In this document: in pieces, positions 16,972 to 28,457 of the stretch
Numbering within the stretch: position 1 is the first letter of the stretch
Layout: the number at the start of each line of letters is the position of its first letter
Assembly (NCBI RefSeq): GCF_003391095.1
Contig: NZ_CP031447.1
Location: forward strand, 3,564,120-3,628,119
Direction of reading: 5' to 3'
Length of the DNA stretch: 64,000 bases
Source of the DNA: Austwickia chelonae
GTDB taxonomy: Bacteria > Actinomycetota > Actinomycetes > Actinomycetales > Dermatophilaceae
Translations under genes and position numbers: made by a program
Notes under the pieces: model-generated
What the model saw: the letters and a program-made list of their open reading frames with translations, nothing else
The model's database searches: none
What the model was told of the DNA's origin: nothing

Positions 16972-18530
16972 GAGACCGCCACGGAACGGATGCTGACTGC
17001 GGGAGCGCCTGCGGTGCGCCCGACATGCAGGTATCCACCCCGCCAGCGCGTGTCTGTGGTCTGTACACCTGCGCCGTCAGCGAATCCCCAGCGGATGCTG
17101 CCGGGACTGACTTCCAGTCGCATCCGGGCCCAACGGCCCCACCGTTGGTCTGATCCGGCGACATCGGCTGTCAACTGGTCGGACTCCTTCTTGCCGTGGT
17201 GGTGCGCGCCGATGGCGAGCTGCCCTGAGGGGGAGAGTGTGGCGTGGTAGCCATCGCCGACGCCGCCCTCGTGGTCGTAGTAGCGGTCATCGAGGTGGCA
17301 GAAGGCCAGGACGAAACCGGGGCTCGTGGAGGTGTTCGAGGCTGCTTTGTCGAACCTGACGTCGAACTCGACCCGGTAGCTGCCTTCTGTCGAAGCGATC
17401 GGGCACAGGCTGCCCAGGAGAAGGGAGGCGGCTTTCTGGCGGGAACGCAGCCGTACTGTTCCAGGGTCGGGCCATTCGAGACGGTCGGCTTCCGCGTAAG
17501 GGTCGAGCACGAGGTCGCCCGGCCCGAGCATGCCCTCACCCCAGGCCACTGTTTTCCTCACGGGAACTGTCCCGGAGGTGTAGCCGACGTGGGAGGAGAT
17601 GAAGCCTTGAACCATGCGGGCACGGAAGTAGTCGATGTCGCTGCGCCGGTGGACCGGGTGTACCCAGACCGGGATACCAGTGCGTACTGCGGCGGCCAGG
17701 GGCGCTTCGGGGGTCCGGGCTCCTTCGATGGTGCGGGCTGGCAGGACGAGGACATCTCGGTGCCTGGAGAGTTTCGCTGCAGCCTGTTGCACGCTCTCGG
17801 GGGTGAGTCCTTCGACGGTGCCGTAGTAGGCGAAAACGGGGAGTCCTGCTTTGCTGGCCTCTTCGATCCGGTGCGAGGTCACTGGGACCTTGATGAAGAT
17901 TCGGTCCTGTAGTTGACGTCGTCGGATGGTCTCCAGCAGGAGCGGGAAGCCTGCGTCGTCCTTGGCTTCCAGGCAGAGGATGGCCTTGTCGGAAACGACG
18001 TCGAGCACTTTTTCAAGTGTGGCGATGCCGACGGCGCCATTGCCCTGCCAACGTGGCCCCAGCCCTGGTTGCACTGCTTTCACTTGGGCCAGTTGAGCGT
18101 TGGTTCTAGCCGATACTTTCCCGGTCGCATTGGTGGTGCGTTCCAGGGTGAGGTCGTGTTGACAGACGAGGATGCGGTCGGAGGTGAGGACGGTAGAGAT
18201 TTCCATACAGGTTCCGCCGTCCTCGACAGCCCTGGTGTAGCCCTCGAGGCTGTGCTCAGGGATGACTGCGGCGACACCTCGGTGCGCGATATGCACCGCT
18301 CCATGTGCAGAACGTCGCCACTGGTCGACGTTGGCCACCGGGGATGTGGCGACGGCTGCGGGCGCGGGAGGGGACTGCAAGGTGCGGGCTGCGGCCCATA
18401 CCCCGGCTCCGGCCAGACCGGTCAGGCTCGCCCCGCCGAGGAGAACGGCCCGCCGGGAGATCCGGCCGGTTGAGTTCTGGGTGTTCTGTTCTGCGGGGTC
18501 TTTCTCTTGATCCTCGGATTCAGCCGTCAC
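16968..18530 (-). CDS. Exported glycerophosphodiester phosphodiesterase family protein
   Basis: The 520-residue product starts with a Tat-type signal (S-R-R-A-V-L-L then a hydrophobic stretch, about 25-48). The GDPD barrel spans about 75-315: H-I-A-H-R-G and E-H-S-L-E-G-Y at its start, E-I near 108 in place of the usual E-x-D, H-D-L-T-L-E-R-T-T as the catalytic loop, and C-L-E-A-K. The last 190 residues look like a jelly-roll (laminin G/DUF1080-like) module that may bind a glycan. In an operon for a surface polymer it could trim or release glycerol-phosphate groups outside the membrane (inference). GTG 18530 overlaps the end of the Wzz-like gene by 11 bases. Confidence 0.85.
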   Translation of the reverse strand: MTAESEDQEKDPAEQNTQNSTGRISRRAVLLGGASLTGLAGAGVWAAARTLQSPPAPAAVATSPVANVDQWRRSAHGAVHIAHRGVAAVIPEHSLEGYTRAVEDGGTCMEISTVLTSDRILVCQHDLTLERTTNATGKVSARTNAQLAQVKAVQPGLGPRWQGNGAVGIATLEKVLDVVSDKAILCLEAKDDAGFPLLLETIRRRQLQDRIFIKVPVTSHRIEEASKAGLPVFAYYGTVEGLTPESVQQAAAKLSRHRDVLVLPARTIEGARTPEAPLAAAVRTGIPVWVHPVHRRSDIDYFRARMVQGFISSHVGYTSGTVPVRKTVAWGEGMLGPGDLVLDPYAEADRLEWPDPGTVRLRSRQKAASLLLGSLCPIASTEGSYRVEFDVRFDKAASNTSTSPGFVLAFCHLDDRYYDHEGGVGDGYHATLSPSGQLAIGAHHHGKKESDQLTADVAGSDQRWGRWARMRLEVSPGSIRWGFADGAGVQTTDTRWRGGYLHVGRTAGAPAVSIRSVAVS

Positions 18531-19755
18531 GGCTTTCTCCTTCGGTGGAGGACCGTTCTTCGGAGTCTTTCAGCGCCGAAGGTTCGACTGCGCGGGGTAC
18601 CGGCGGGATGTAGACGGTCGGTTCGTCGGTGGAGGGCATTTTGCTGCTCGGTCGACGAGCAGCCGGGATGCGGAAGAGGTCGGCTCGCGGCTTCTGAGCT
18701 GGGTCGTCGTCTTCAGCGGGCGTGGCGGCTGCTCGAGTGACGGTTGGCTTGGTGGATGCCATCGGCTGGGTCGGCAGTGACACGTGTGCTGCGCGTTTCG
18801 CTGCCGAGGAGGACTGCTCGGCGACCTTTGGCTGTTCGGTCTGCGGTGGTGTTCTCTTCCCGCTCTGTTCGGAGCGGGTGTCCGGCTCGTCGGGCTGTTC
18901 CTCTGTGCTCGGCGGGCTCGCAGGCCGAGGTGTCTGAACCGGAGTACGAGCTGCGGGTGTTTTGCCGGCCTTCGGCGAAAGATCTTCTTTGCCCTGCAGG
19001 ACCTTGTCGACGTCCGGGGGCGTCTGCTTGTTCTTCTTCCGTTGACGCCACGCTGATTTCTTCTCGTGCTTCGGCGCAGGCACGGGTGGCTCGGAGGTGA
19101 TCGCCGAGATCTTTCCCTTGGCAGGGACGTCACCTGCTGGTTCTTTGTCCCCGTGCGAACGGTAGAAGCCCCACAAACAGGCGGCAAGGACTCCGATGAG
19201 TAGACCGCTGGCCCCACCGGTCAGCGTGTTACGGCTGGTTTTCGGGCTCTGCGGAGCGCTCGGCGGGCCGGATCGGGAGACGGTGACCACTTGCACCATG
19301 GGGCGGCCGTCGGCATCGCGAGGGGCGAGTTGTCTGACCGCGGTTCCTAGCTCGTCGGCGATCGCGTCGGCGATCGTCGAGCTGCGCTGGGCTTCGGGGT
19401 CTGTGGCCTTGATGTCGATCAGCACGGTTTCTTTGGAGGAAGACCCGGTGACCCGTCCGGTCAGATCTTTCGCTCCTCCGGCGATCCCGAGACGTTTGGC
19501 AACCGGGTCCAGCACGTACGGCGAGGTCGCCAGGTCGGCGTATGACGCTACCTGCGACTGAACGAAAGTCGCTCCCTGGGATAGGTCGGAGGCGCCGCGG
19601 CTGGCGGCGACCGAGACGAAGACTCTGGCCGACGCCGTGTAGGTGGGGGTACTGATCTTGGAGATCCCGAACATCCCGAGAGCGCCGATCAGGGTACACA
19701 GCAGCACGAACAGCCAGGAACGACGTACCGCGTGGAAGATGTCGCCGACGGTCAT
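18520..19755 (-). CDS. Wzz/YveK-like polysaccharide chain-length regulator, no kinase domain
   Basis: The 411-residue product has Wzz layout: a membrane segment at about 13-31, an outside domain with T-Y-T-A-S-A-R-V-F-V-S and a coiled-coil part, and a second segment at about 177-197. After that comes a cytoplasmic tail of about 210 residues rich in Lys, Pro, Ser and Thr without the Walker motifs of the BY-kinases often fused to actinobacterial Wzz. No separate BY-kinase gene is present here. It likely controls polymer length together with the Wzy-like protein. It begins 7 bases after the upstream glycosyltransferase gene. Confidence 0.85.
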   Translation of the reverse strand: MTVGDIFHAVRRSWLFVLLCTLIGALGMFGISKISTPTYTASARVFVSVAASRGASDLSQGATFVQSQVASYADLATSPYVLDPVAKRLGIAGGAKDLTGRVTGSSSKETVLIDIKATDPEAQRSSTIADAIADELGTAVRQLAPRDADGRPMVQVVTVSRSGPPSAPQSPKTSRNTLTGGASGLLIGVLAACLWGFYRSHGDKEPAGDVPAKGKISAITSEPPVPAPKHEKKSAWRQRKKNKQTPPDVDKVLQGKEDLSPKAGKTPAARTPVQTPRPASPPSTEEQPDEPDTRSEQSGKRTPPQTEQPKVAEQSSSAAKRAAHVSLPTQPMASTKPTVTRAAATPAEDDDPAQKPRADLFRIPAARRPSSKMPSTDEPTVYIPPVPRAVEPSALKDSEERSSTEGESRDG

Positions 19756-19762
19756 CGGGCGC

Positions 19763-21799
19763 TCACCGTCCTTCCGTCTGTTTCACCTCGTAGGCATCAA
19801 GCTCCTTATCGACACCTACGGGTACGGATGTGACCATCCGGTTGTCGTATTCGGAGAGCGCGCCTCGAACCGCAGCTCGGTAGGCGGCGGTATGCAGAGC
19901 TGCCGCTTCGGGCCACTCACGAGCGTCGAGGCAGGGCTCGGGAGTACGTCGAGCGCAGGATTCGAGTGCTTCGTCGAGGTGGCGTCCGGTGAGGGTCCCG
20001 GTGAAGGTGTTCACCCATCCTTGGCCGACTTCTTCGGCGAGTCGACGGTTGACTTCGTTGTCTGGCACGAGAACAGGCCGCCCCAAGGACAGCACCATCA
20101 GAACGGTCCCGGAGTTGTGCATCTCCGGCGCGGGGAGAACGACCAGTTCGCTTGCCGTCACGGTGGAGACGAGCTCTTCGTCGGTGAGGAACCTGAGGTT
20201 CAAGGTGATGCGGTGATCGCCATCGGCGAGTGCGCTCATCTCGGAGGCGAGTTCGTCGGTGGAAGGTCGACCGGCGACGACAAGCCTGGTCGTGCTGGGG
20301 TTGTCTCGGGGTTCCCGGAAGGCCCGAATGAGCTGATCGACAGCTTTGTAGCGCCGGATCAGGCCCACGAAAGCCACCTGACCGGTCGTGGGCTGCTGCT
20401 GTTCGTCACGAGCGAACCAGCTTCGATAGTGGCCATGCGGGACGGTGGCCTGGGCGCCATTACTGATCGGGGTGCTGTCGTTGACCCTGATGCGCAGTTC
20501 GGTACGGGACTCGAAGAGGTTGAGCAGTTTTTCTTGCCGTGAGGAGATTCCCTGCGGCAGCTCGAGGTTGTGGACAGTGCGGACGATCACGGTGCCACGG
20601 GCCCGGAAGGCGGCCAGCATCATCACGAAGAACAGCTGACGGACAGCGGTCTTCAACGGTGAGTGTCCGCTGACCAGGATCTCCGGCCAGTGTGCATGGA
20701 AGACGTCGTAATGACCGGTCAGTGCCCGTCGCCAGCTGAAGGTGTGCAACTCGACATCGTCTCGAGCTTGAAGGGCGTCCTTGAGCATGACGATGTACGG
20801 GTTGGTCGTCGGGCGCGGCTCGGGAAAGGAGGTCAGCACCCGAACGGGCCGAAGGCTCGATGCGTGGGTTCTCCGCACCTGGTGGTAACGCATCAGCCAT
20901 AGCCCGGACAGCGTTCCCCGAACGGCAGCCCAGAGGAGTCGGGGTTGACGTAACACGGCTCGACGTCCGCTCCACAACAGCATCCGTCGGGCGGCGGGTA
21001 GTGCGGTGCGCACCCACCGTTCCCGGCCGGTCCGGTCGAGATTACGGGCTGCGAAAAGCAGGCGGTTACGTACGTTGTAGTAGATAAAGGTGGGCGAGTG
21101 CCCGGTACGCCCGTGGTCGCGGTGGGTCGCCCCTTCGTCATGAACGGCGTGCGCGCTACGGACGACCTCGACTTTGCCGCCCAGCTGCCTCACCCGCCAT
21201 GAGAGTTCGACGTCTTCCCAGTAGAGGAAGTAGTCGGGAGCGAACCCGTCGACCGAGTGCCACAGAGCGTCGCTGATCAGGAGGCAGGCTCCGGTCAGCC
21301 AGGGTGCAGCGGCAGTTTCTCCAGCTGGTCGTTTGCGTGTGGCCAAGGTGTTCCCGTTGCGCAGGTACAGGTCGTGTCCGTCGGACCACAGGGAACCGTC
21401 AGGCTTGGTGATCACCGGTCCGACCAAGGTCATCGGGTCGTTGTCGACAGCAGTGGCGAGTTCGACGATCGAGGCTGCGTCGATCTGAGCGTCCGGATTC
21501 AGCAGGAGGTAGAGGTCAGCTCCAAGGGCACGGGCTGTGGCGACGCCGGCGTTCATGCCGTGCCCGAAGCCGCCGTTGCTCTCTTGGGGGAGGCAGTGCC
21601 ATCCCTGTTCTCGGCAGAGTTCCTGCACGTCAGCACGGGCTTGTTCGCTATGCCAGTTGTCGACGACCACGATCGAGGCATCCTGCAGGACAGGTTCGGT
21701 CGAGGACAGCATCTCTTGATGAACAGCAACCAGGTTGGCTCGTAGCAGTTCAGCGGAGTTGAAGTTGACGACGACGATCGCGATCCGACCCGCGTTCAT
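19763..21799 (-). CDS. Two-domain glycosyltransferase (GT2 joined to GT4-like)
   Basis: The 678-residue protein carries two different transferases. Residues 1-290 are a GT2 of the rhamnosyltransferase (WbbL-like) type: V-V-V-N-F-N-S, N-G-G-F-G-H-G-M-N-A-G, L-L-L-N-P-D-A and W-E-D-V-E-L-S-W-R. Residues about 315-640 are a GT-B enzyme: F-H-A-H-W-P-E, V-R-T-V-H-N-L, F-V-G-L-I-R-R-Y-K and V-L-P-A-P-E-M-H-N-S-G. It could add two sugars in turn, the first probably rhamnose since the dTDP-rhamnose genes are in the locus. Start ATG 21799 overlaps the upstream stop by four bases. Confidence 0.88.
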   Translation of the reverse strand: MNAGRIAIVVVNFNSAELLRANLVAVHQEMLSSTEPVLQDASIVVVDNWHSEQARADVQELCREQGWHCLPQESNGGFGHGMNAGVATARALGADLYLLLNPDAQIDAASIVELATAVDNDPMTLVGPVITKPDGSLWSDGHDLYLRNGNTLATRKRPAGETAAAPWLTGACLLISDALWHSVDGFAPDYFLYWEDVELSWRVRQLGGKVEVVRSAHAVHDEGATHRDHGRTGHSPTFIYYNVRNRLLFAARNLDRTGRERWVRTALPAARRMLLWSGRRAVLRQPRLLWAAVRGTLSGLWLMRYHQVRRTHASSLRPVRVLTSFPEPRPTTNPYIVMLKDALQARDDVELHTFSWRRALTGHYDVFHAHWPEILVSGHSPLKTAVRQLFFVMMLAAFRARGTVIVRTVHNLELPQGISSRQEKLLNLFESRTELRIRVNDSTPISNGAQATVPHGHYRSWFARDEQQQPTTGQVAFVGLIRRYKAVDQLIRAFREPRDNPSTTRLVVAGRPSTDELASEMSALADGDHRITLNLRFLTDEELVSTVTASELVVLPAPEMHNSGTVLMVLSLGRPVLVPDNEVNRRLAEEVGQGWVNTFTGTLTGRHLDEALESCARRTPEPCLDAREWPEAAALHTAAYRAAVRGALSEYDNRMVTSVPVGVDKELDAYEVKQTEGR

Positions 21800-23010
21800 C
21801 TGGTCTCCTCCGTCTGGGGCGCCTCGTCGAGCGAGTCGGCGACACCCCGCGCGGATTTGCTGTGGGTGTCGCAGACGAGCTGGGTGACCGAGGCCCGGTA
21901 GCTCTCGGGCGCAAAGCGGATGAGGGCGCGGTCGTGGGCGGCTGTTGTGCGGTCGATCATCTGCGGCCAGGCATCGATGACACGACGGATCGCCTCAGCA
22001 AGTGCCAGGGCGTCGCCGGCCTGAGCGAGATCGGCACTGTCGATGCCGCAGACAGCTTCAGGGAGTCCCCCGATATTGCTGACCACGACAGGTCTCTGTG
22101 CCAGTACTGCTTCGACTGCTGTGTTGCCGAAGGGCTCGGCCATGACGGAAGGCACGAGTGCGATGTCACAGGCTGCGAGTTCCGACCAGACGTCGTCGGT
22201 GAACCCCTGCATGGTGACGATCCCGGCCTCGATCAGGTCAGCAGCGTCCGAGCGGAGCTGTTCCTCGAACCATTCGTAACCGTCGAAGACGGATCCGACG
22301 ATGCGCAGATGGGCATCGATCCCGGTATCGCGCAGACGACGTAGCGCATCGATGGCGACATCCGGCCCTTTTCGAGGGGACACTCGTCCGACGAAGAGCA
22401 GCTTCACCGGTCCTTCGAGCTTCTCGCGGGGAGCGCTGGTGGCTCCGGTGGGCGCGCCGACCCCGTTGGGGACGACTGTGCCACGCTTCCCCAGGGCGGG
22501 GACTGCCTCGTTGAGCACTGTCGCCGAGAAGTCACTGTTCAAGATCAGTTTGTCGGTGAGCAGAAGCGGAGCTGCCAGTCCTGTGCGGACGACCCTGGAC
22601 GCGGCTTGTTCGGCTTCGTGGACGTGGCAGATGACCCGGGCACCACTGAGCCGAGCTGCCAGCAGCCAGGTCGGAATGGTCAGGGTGCTGACGTAGACGA
22701 CGTCGGGCCGATGGCTTCGCAGCAAGGTGATCGCTTGAACGAGACCTGATGTCATCTGCCAGGGCAGGCTGACCAGCCCTTTGGGGGAGAGCGCGGACTT
22801 ACGCAGCACCGGCATGGTCGCGATATCGACCTCGGCACCGGTTGCCTGAAGCTGGGTTCTCAGGGGTCCGTCTCCGGGAAGGATGACCCGAACGTCGTGA
22901 CCGGCGAGCAGGAATCCGGTGACGGCTTCGGCGAACATGCGATCAGACCCATAGCGTTCGGCACCAGGGTGCACCGCCATGATCCGACGGGGTGAGGAGG
23001 CCGTGTTCAT
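21796..23010 (-). CDS. Glycosyltransferase family 4
   Basis: The 404-residue protein has the GT-B fold: an N-terminal G-A-E-R-Y-G-S-D-R-M acceptor-side loop, V-P-N-G-V as domain linker, L-F-V-G-R-V-S-P-R-K-G-P-D at the start of the donor domain, and A-E-P-F-G-N-T-A-V-E as the E-x7-E motif. The open frame extends to 23151, but ATG 23010 overlaps the upstream stop as ATGA, matching the other coupled genes of the operon. It acts in the cytoplasm on lipid-linked intermediates. Donor unknown. Confidence 0.88.
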   Translation of the reverse strand: MNTASSPRRIMAVHPGAERYGSDRMFAEAVTGFLLAGHDVRVILPGDGPLRTQLQATGAEVDIATMPVLRKSALSPKGLVSLPWQMTSGLVQAITLLRSHRPDVVYVSTLTIPTWLLAARLSGARVICHVHEAEQAASRVVRTGLAAPLLLTDKLILNSDFSATVLNEAVPALGKRGTVVPNGVGAPTGATSAPREKLEGPVKLLFVGRVSPRKGPDVAIDALRRLRDTGIDAHLRIVGSVFDGYEWFEEQLRSDAADLIEAGIVTMQGFTDDVWSELAACDIALVPSVMAEPFGNTAVEAVLAQRPVVVSNIGGLPEAVCGIDSADLAQAGDALALAEAIRRVIDAWPQMIDRTTAAHDRALIRFAPESYRASVTQLVCDTHSKSARGVADSLDEAPQTEETR

Positions 23011-23765
23011 GCGGGGACCTCCGCGAGCGCGACCATGTCCCGGAACCATTTGGGCAGGCCCAGGGCGACGTATCCGGCAGTGCCTGCCAGGAGGATCGCA
23101 TAGGCCGTCAGGAAGATGGTCGGTGCGCCCCAGGCGAGGAAGACGAGGCACATCACGCCGTAATCGGTGGGAGCCACCGCGATGGAGCGCAGCACGGAAG
23201 CTTTCTGCGTGCTGCGGGCAGGCTTGACGCCCTTGGTGCGTTTGAGGAGGTCACCGAGGATGAAGGCGAAGAAGTACAGGTTGGCGACCAGGACGTAGGC
23301 CGCGGGGATGAGCAGGAGTGCCCGGTCGAGCTCGGTGAACCGGTACAGCGAGATCAGCACGGTGAGGTGGAGCAGGCTGATCTTGATGCAGTCGACGACG
23401 TGGTCGAGCCACTCCCCGGCGGGGGAGCCTCCTCCGGTGAGGCGCGCAAGCTGTCCGTCGGCGGAGTCGAGTGCGTATCCCAGCACGAGCAGGAAAGTGA
23501 CAAGTACGCCGGTGGTCCAGGCCGCGGGCAAGGTAGCCAGGCAGATGATGCCCAGCAGTGATGTGGTGCCGCTGACGAGGGTGACCTGGTTCGGGTTCAT
23601 TCCCAGTCGGTAGGCCACGGCTGCGAGGACTCGCCCGAAGGGTCGGTTGACGAATCTGGAGTAGGCCGGCGCTCCTTTGTTGCTCTTCTGGTAGGAGGCC
23701 AGGAGTCGGACGGTGTCGCCGATCTTCCTCGACGACCGCGGCGTCTGCTGGGTGGTGTCGGTCAT
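23007..23765 (-). CDS. CDP-alcohol phosphatidyltransferase family protein
   Basis: The 252-residue membrane enzyme has about six membrane segments and the complete active-site signature D-S-A-D-G-Q-L-A-R, eight residues, G-E-W-L-D-H-V-V-D (near residues 100-125). The family moves a phospho-alcohol from a CDP-alcohol to an acceptor, or the reverse. Housekeeping homologues make phospholipids, but its position between glycosyltransferase genes and the TagD-like gene across the divergent promoter suggest it handles a CDP-activated alcohol for the surface polymer (inference). GAGG lies seven bases before ATG 23765. Confidence 0.88.
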   Translation of the reverse strand: MTDTTQQTPRSSRKIGDTVRLLASYQKSNKGAPAYSRFVNRPFGRVLAAVAYRLGMNPNQVTLVSGTTSLLGIICLATLPAAWTTGVLVTFLLVLGYALDSADGQLARLTGGGSPAGEWLDHVVDCIKISLLHLTVLISLYRFTELDRALLLIPAAYVLVANLYFFAFILGDLLKRTKGVKPARSTQKASVLRSIAVAPTDYGVMCLVFLAWGAPTIFLTAYAILLAGTAGYVALGLPKWFRDMVALAEVPA

Positions 23766-23768
23766 GGT

Positions 23769-24953
23769 TCAGGCCTCGATCGTCGTAGCGGTCCGTGCGG
23801 TGTCGGTGGCGCTTTGGGAGTGCCGACGGGAACGTCGGTGGCCTCGGGAGCCGCGCTTACGCAGCCGGCCGTCGAGGAGTCGGTCGCACAGCTCGCCGTA
23901 ACGGGAGGCGACGTCGTCCCAGTCGTAGTCAGCGGCGCGAAGTCGTGATCCTTGTCCGCGTAGGCGGGTGGCTGGAAGGTCTGATTCGGCTTCGACGACG
24001 AGGCGTGCCACGTCCTGGGGGTCAGCGAAGTAGCGTCCCGCGCTGAGGACGACTTCCCGGTTGAAGGAGACGTCGACGGCGTTGACCGGTGCACCTGCGC
24101 CGATAGCGCGTAGCAGGGAGGGGTTGGTGCCGCCGACGGAGTGTCCGTGCCAGTAGACCAGGGCGTTGGCGTAGAGCTGGTCGAGGAGTTCCTGGTCCCA
24201 GACTCCGCCGAGGAAGCGCACTCGTGAGTCGGCCAGGGAGCGCACGTGGGCGATGTACTCGTCGGCGTAGGGTGCGCTGCCGACCACGACGAGGGGCAGC
24301 TCAGCTGCGCTGCGGGTGTAGCCGTCGACGATCATGCTGACGTTGTTCTCCGGTTCCATCCGGGCGACGACCAGGTGGTATCCGTCGACGGCGAGGCCCA
24401 GTTCGGCCAGCCCGGAGTGCGCGGTTCGCTCGACGTGCGGGGCGCCGTAGGAGATGAGCTCGGTGGGTACTGAGAATTCGTCCTCGTAGTAGTCCTGGAT
24501 GCCGACGGCGTCGGCGATGAGGGCATCAGACCAGCGAACGGCGAGTGCTTCGGCCATACGGTAGTAGCGCTGACCGGCGGGGCCCCATTTGGCGCGTTTC
24601 CATTCGAGGCCGTCGACGTGGGTCGCTACAGGGATGCCACGAGCGCGGAGGAAGGGCAGCAATGGAGCGTTGGCCGCGTTGAACACGAGTGCGACGTCGG
24701 GTTCGTCGAGCGCGACGAGGCGAGCCACGGAGAGCGCGGTGTGGCTGAGGGTCTCGAGTGATCGCTTGGGTAGCGCAGGCAGCCAGACCAGACGCATCCC
24801 GAGGTACTCATCGGGTCCTCGTTCTTCACCACGGCAATAGACGATGACCTCGTGACCTGCGGAGACGAGTCGACGTCCAACTTCTTCGACGCAGGTTTCG
24901 AAGCCACCGTAGCGTGCAGGGACCCCCCGTGTTCCGACCATGGCGATGCGCAT
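23769..24953 (-). CDS. Glycosyltransferase family 4 with DUF1972 N-terminal domain
   Basis: The 394-residue product begins M-R-I-A-M-V-G-T-R-G-V-P-A-R-Y-G-G-F-E-T, the hallmark of DUF1972-type rhamnosyl/glycosyltransferases. The donor half includes V-A-R-M-E-P-E-N-N, W-H-G-H-S-V-G-G-T-N-P-S-L-L and a basic tail (R-K-R-G-S-R-G-H-R-R) that may bind membrane lipids. AGGGGGA five bases before ATG 24953 fixes the start; an upstream frame to 25025 has no support. It is the first gene of the nine-gene minus-strand operon and probably acts early in repeat-unit assembly. Confidence 0.88.
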   Translation of the reverse strand: MRIAMVGTRGVPARYGGFETCVEEVGRRLVSAGHEVIVYCRGEERGPDEYLGMRLVWLPALPKRSLETLSHTALSVARLVALDEPDVALVFNAANAPLLPFLRARGIPVATHVDGLEWKRAKWGPAGQRYYRMAEALAVRWSDALIADAVGIQDYYEDEFSVPTELISYGAPHVERTAHSGLAELGLAVDGYHLVVARMEPENNVSMIVDGYTRSAAELPLVVVGSAPYADEYIAHVRSLADSRVRFLGGVWDQELLDQLYANALVYWHGHSVGGTNPSLLRAIGAGAPVNAVDVSFNREVVLSAGRYFADPQDVARLVVEAESDLPATRLRGQGSRLRAADYDWDDVASRYGELCDRLLDGRLRKRGSRGHRRSRRHSQSATDTARTATTIEA

Positions 24954-25474
24954 TTTTCCCCCTGTTGTCCTGTCTAGCCCGGCAGCCCGGACTTCCCCCC
25001 TGTGTGCGGCGTCCGGGTCCCTCACGAGAGCAACTCACAATGGCGAAATTGACTGTGCGCGAAGCGCATTCTCGTAATATCCCGTCCTGGCGATGGCCAT
25101 TGACCGCTTGTATCCCATCCGCATTTTTCGTCAATTCTCTTCAGGCGCAGAGATTCCCGTCTCTCCGGCCCTTTTGACCTGCGGCAGGGCGGCCATTCCC
25201 ATGTCTGGCCGTTGCTACGATAACCGATGTTGGACGGCCGTTCCGAACGGTTATGTGGCTATGGCAATGACATAACTAGCGGCGCTATGGGAAGCCCACG
25301 GAACACCGCTCAGCAGGGGTCCGACCTGCAACTCTCATGAACACCGTTCATATGCAGGCGAAGGGGCACGCCCGCAGTTCAAAGAACCGTGCACAGCAGC
25401 ACGGCCCTTTTTTCGGCCTGCCCTGAACACACCCCTGGGGAAAAGTCACCACTGGGGAAAAAGGGGGAGCGGCA
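24954..25474. promoter_or_regulatory. Divergent control region of the polysaccharide locus
   Basis: No gene is seen in these 521 bases between two oppositely directed operons. It holds CCGTTC-C-GAACGG (25238-25250), an inverted repeat with arms GTTATGT and ACATAAC (25250-25256 and 25270-25276), the structured leader described separately, and a direct repeat of CTGGGGAAAA just before the TTG start at 25475. Left of 25200 it is richer in A and T, where promoters are likely. Confidence 0.5.
25313..25413 (+). ncRNA. Candidate structured leader with alternative helices and terminator
   Basis: CCTGCA (25325-25330) can pair with TGCAGG (25353-25358) around an inner hairpin ATGAAC/GTTCAT, or CCTGC can pair with upstream GCAGG (25313-25317); the two are mutually exclusive. 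Downstream, CCGTGC (25387-25392) and GCACGG (25399-25404) form a hairpin followed by CCC and six T, like an intrinsic terminator, 61 bases before the TagD-like gene. This is the layout of a transcription attenuator or riboswitch. It matches no riboswitch class I can recall. It could also end a short RNA. Confidence 0.4.

Positions 25475-28457
<2,983 letters not shown>

Noticed and set aside
15872..17164. 430-codon minus-strand frame across the flippase and GDPD genes
   Set aside because: Out-of-frame shadow of two well-supported genes; Arg/Pro-rich with no domain.
25313..25413. Known riboswitch (c-di-AMP, c-di-GMP, SAM, fluoride classes)
   Set aside because: None of the conserved core sequences I recall for these classes is present; only secondary structure supports it.
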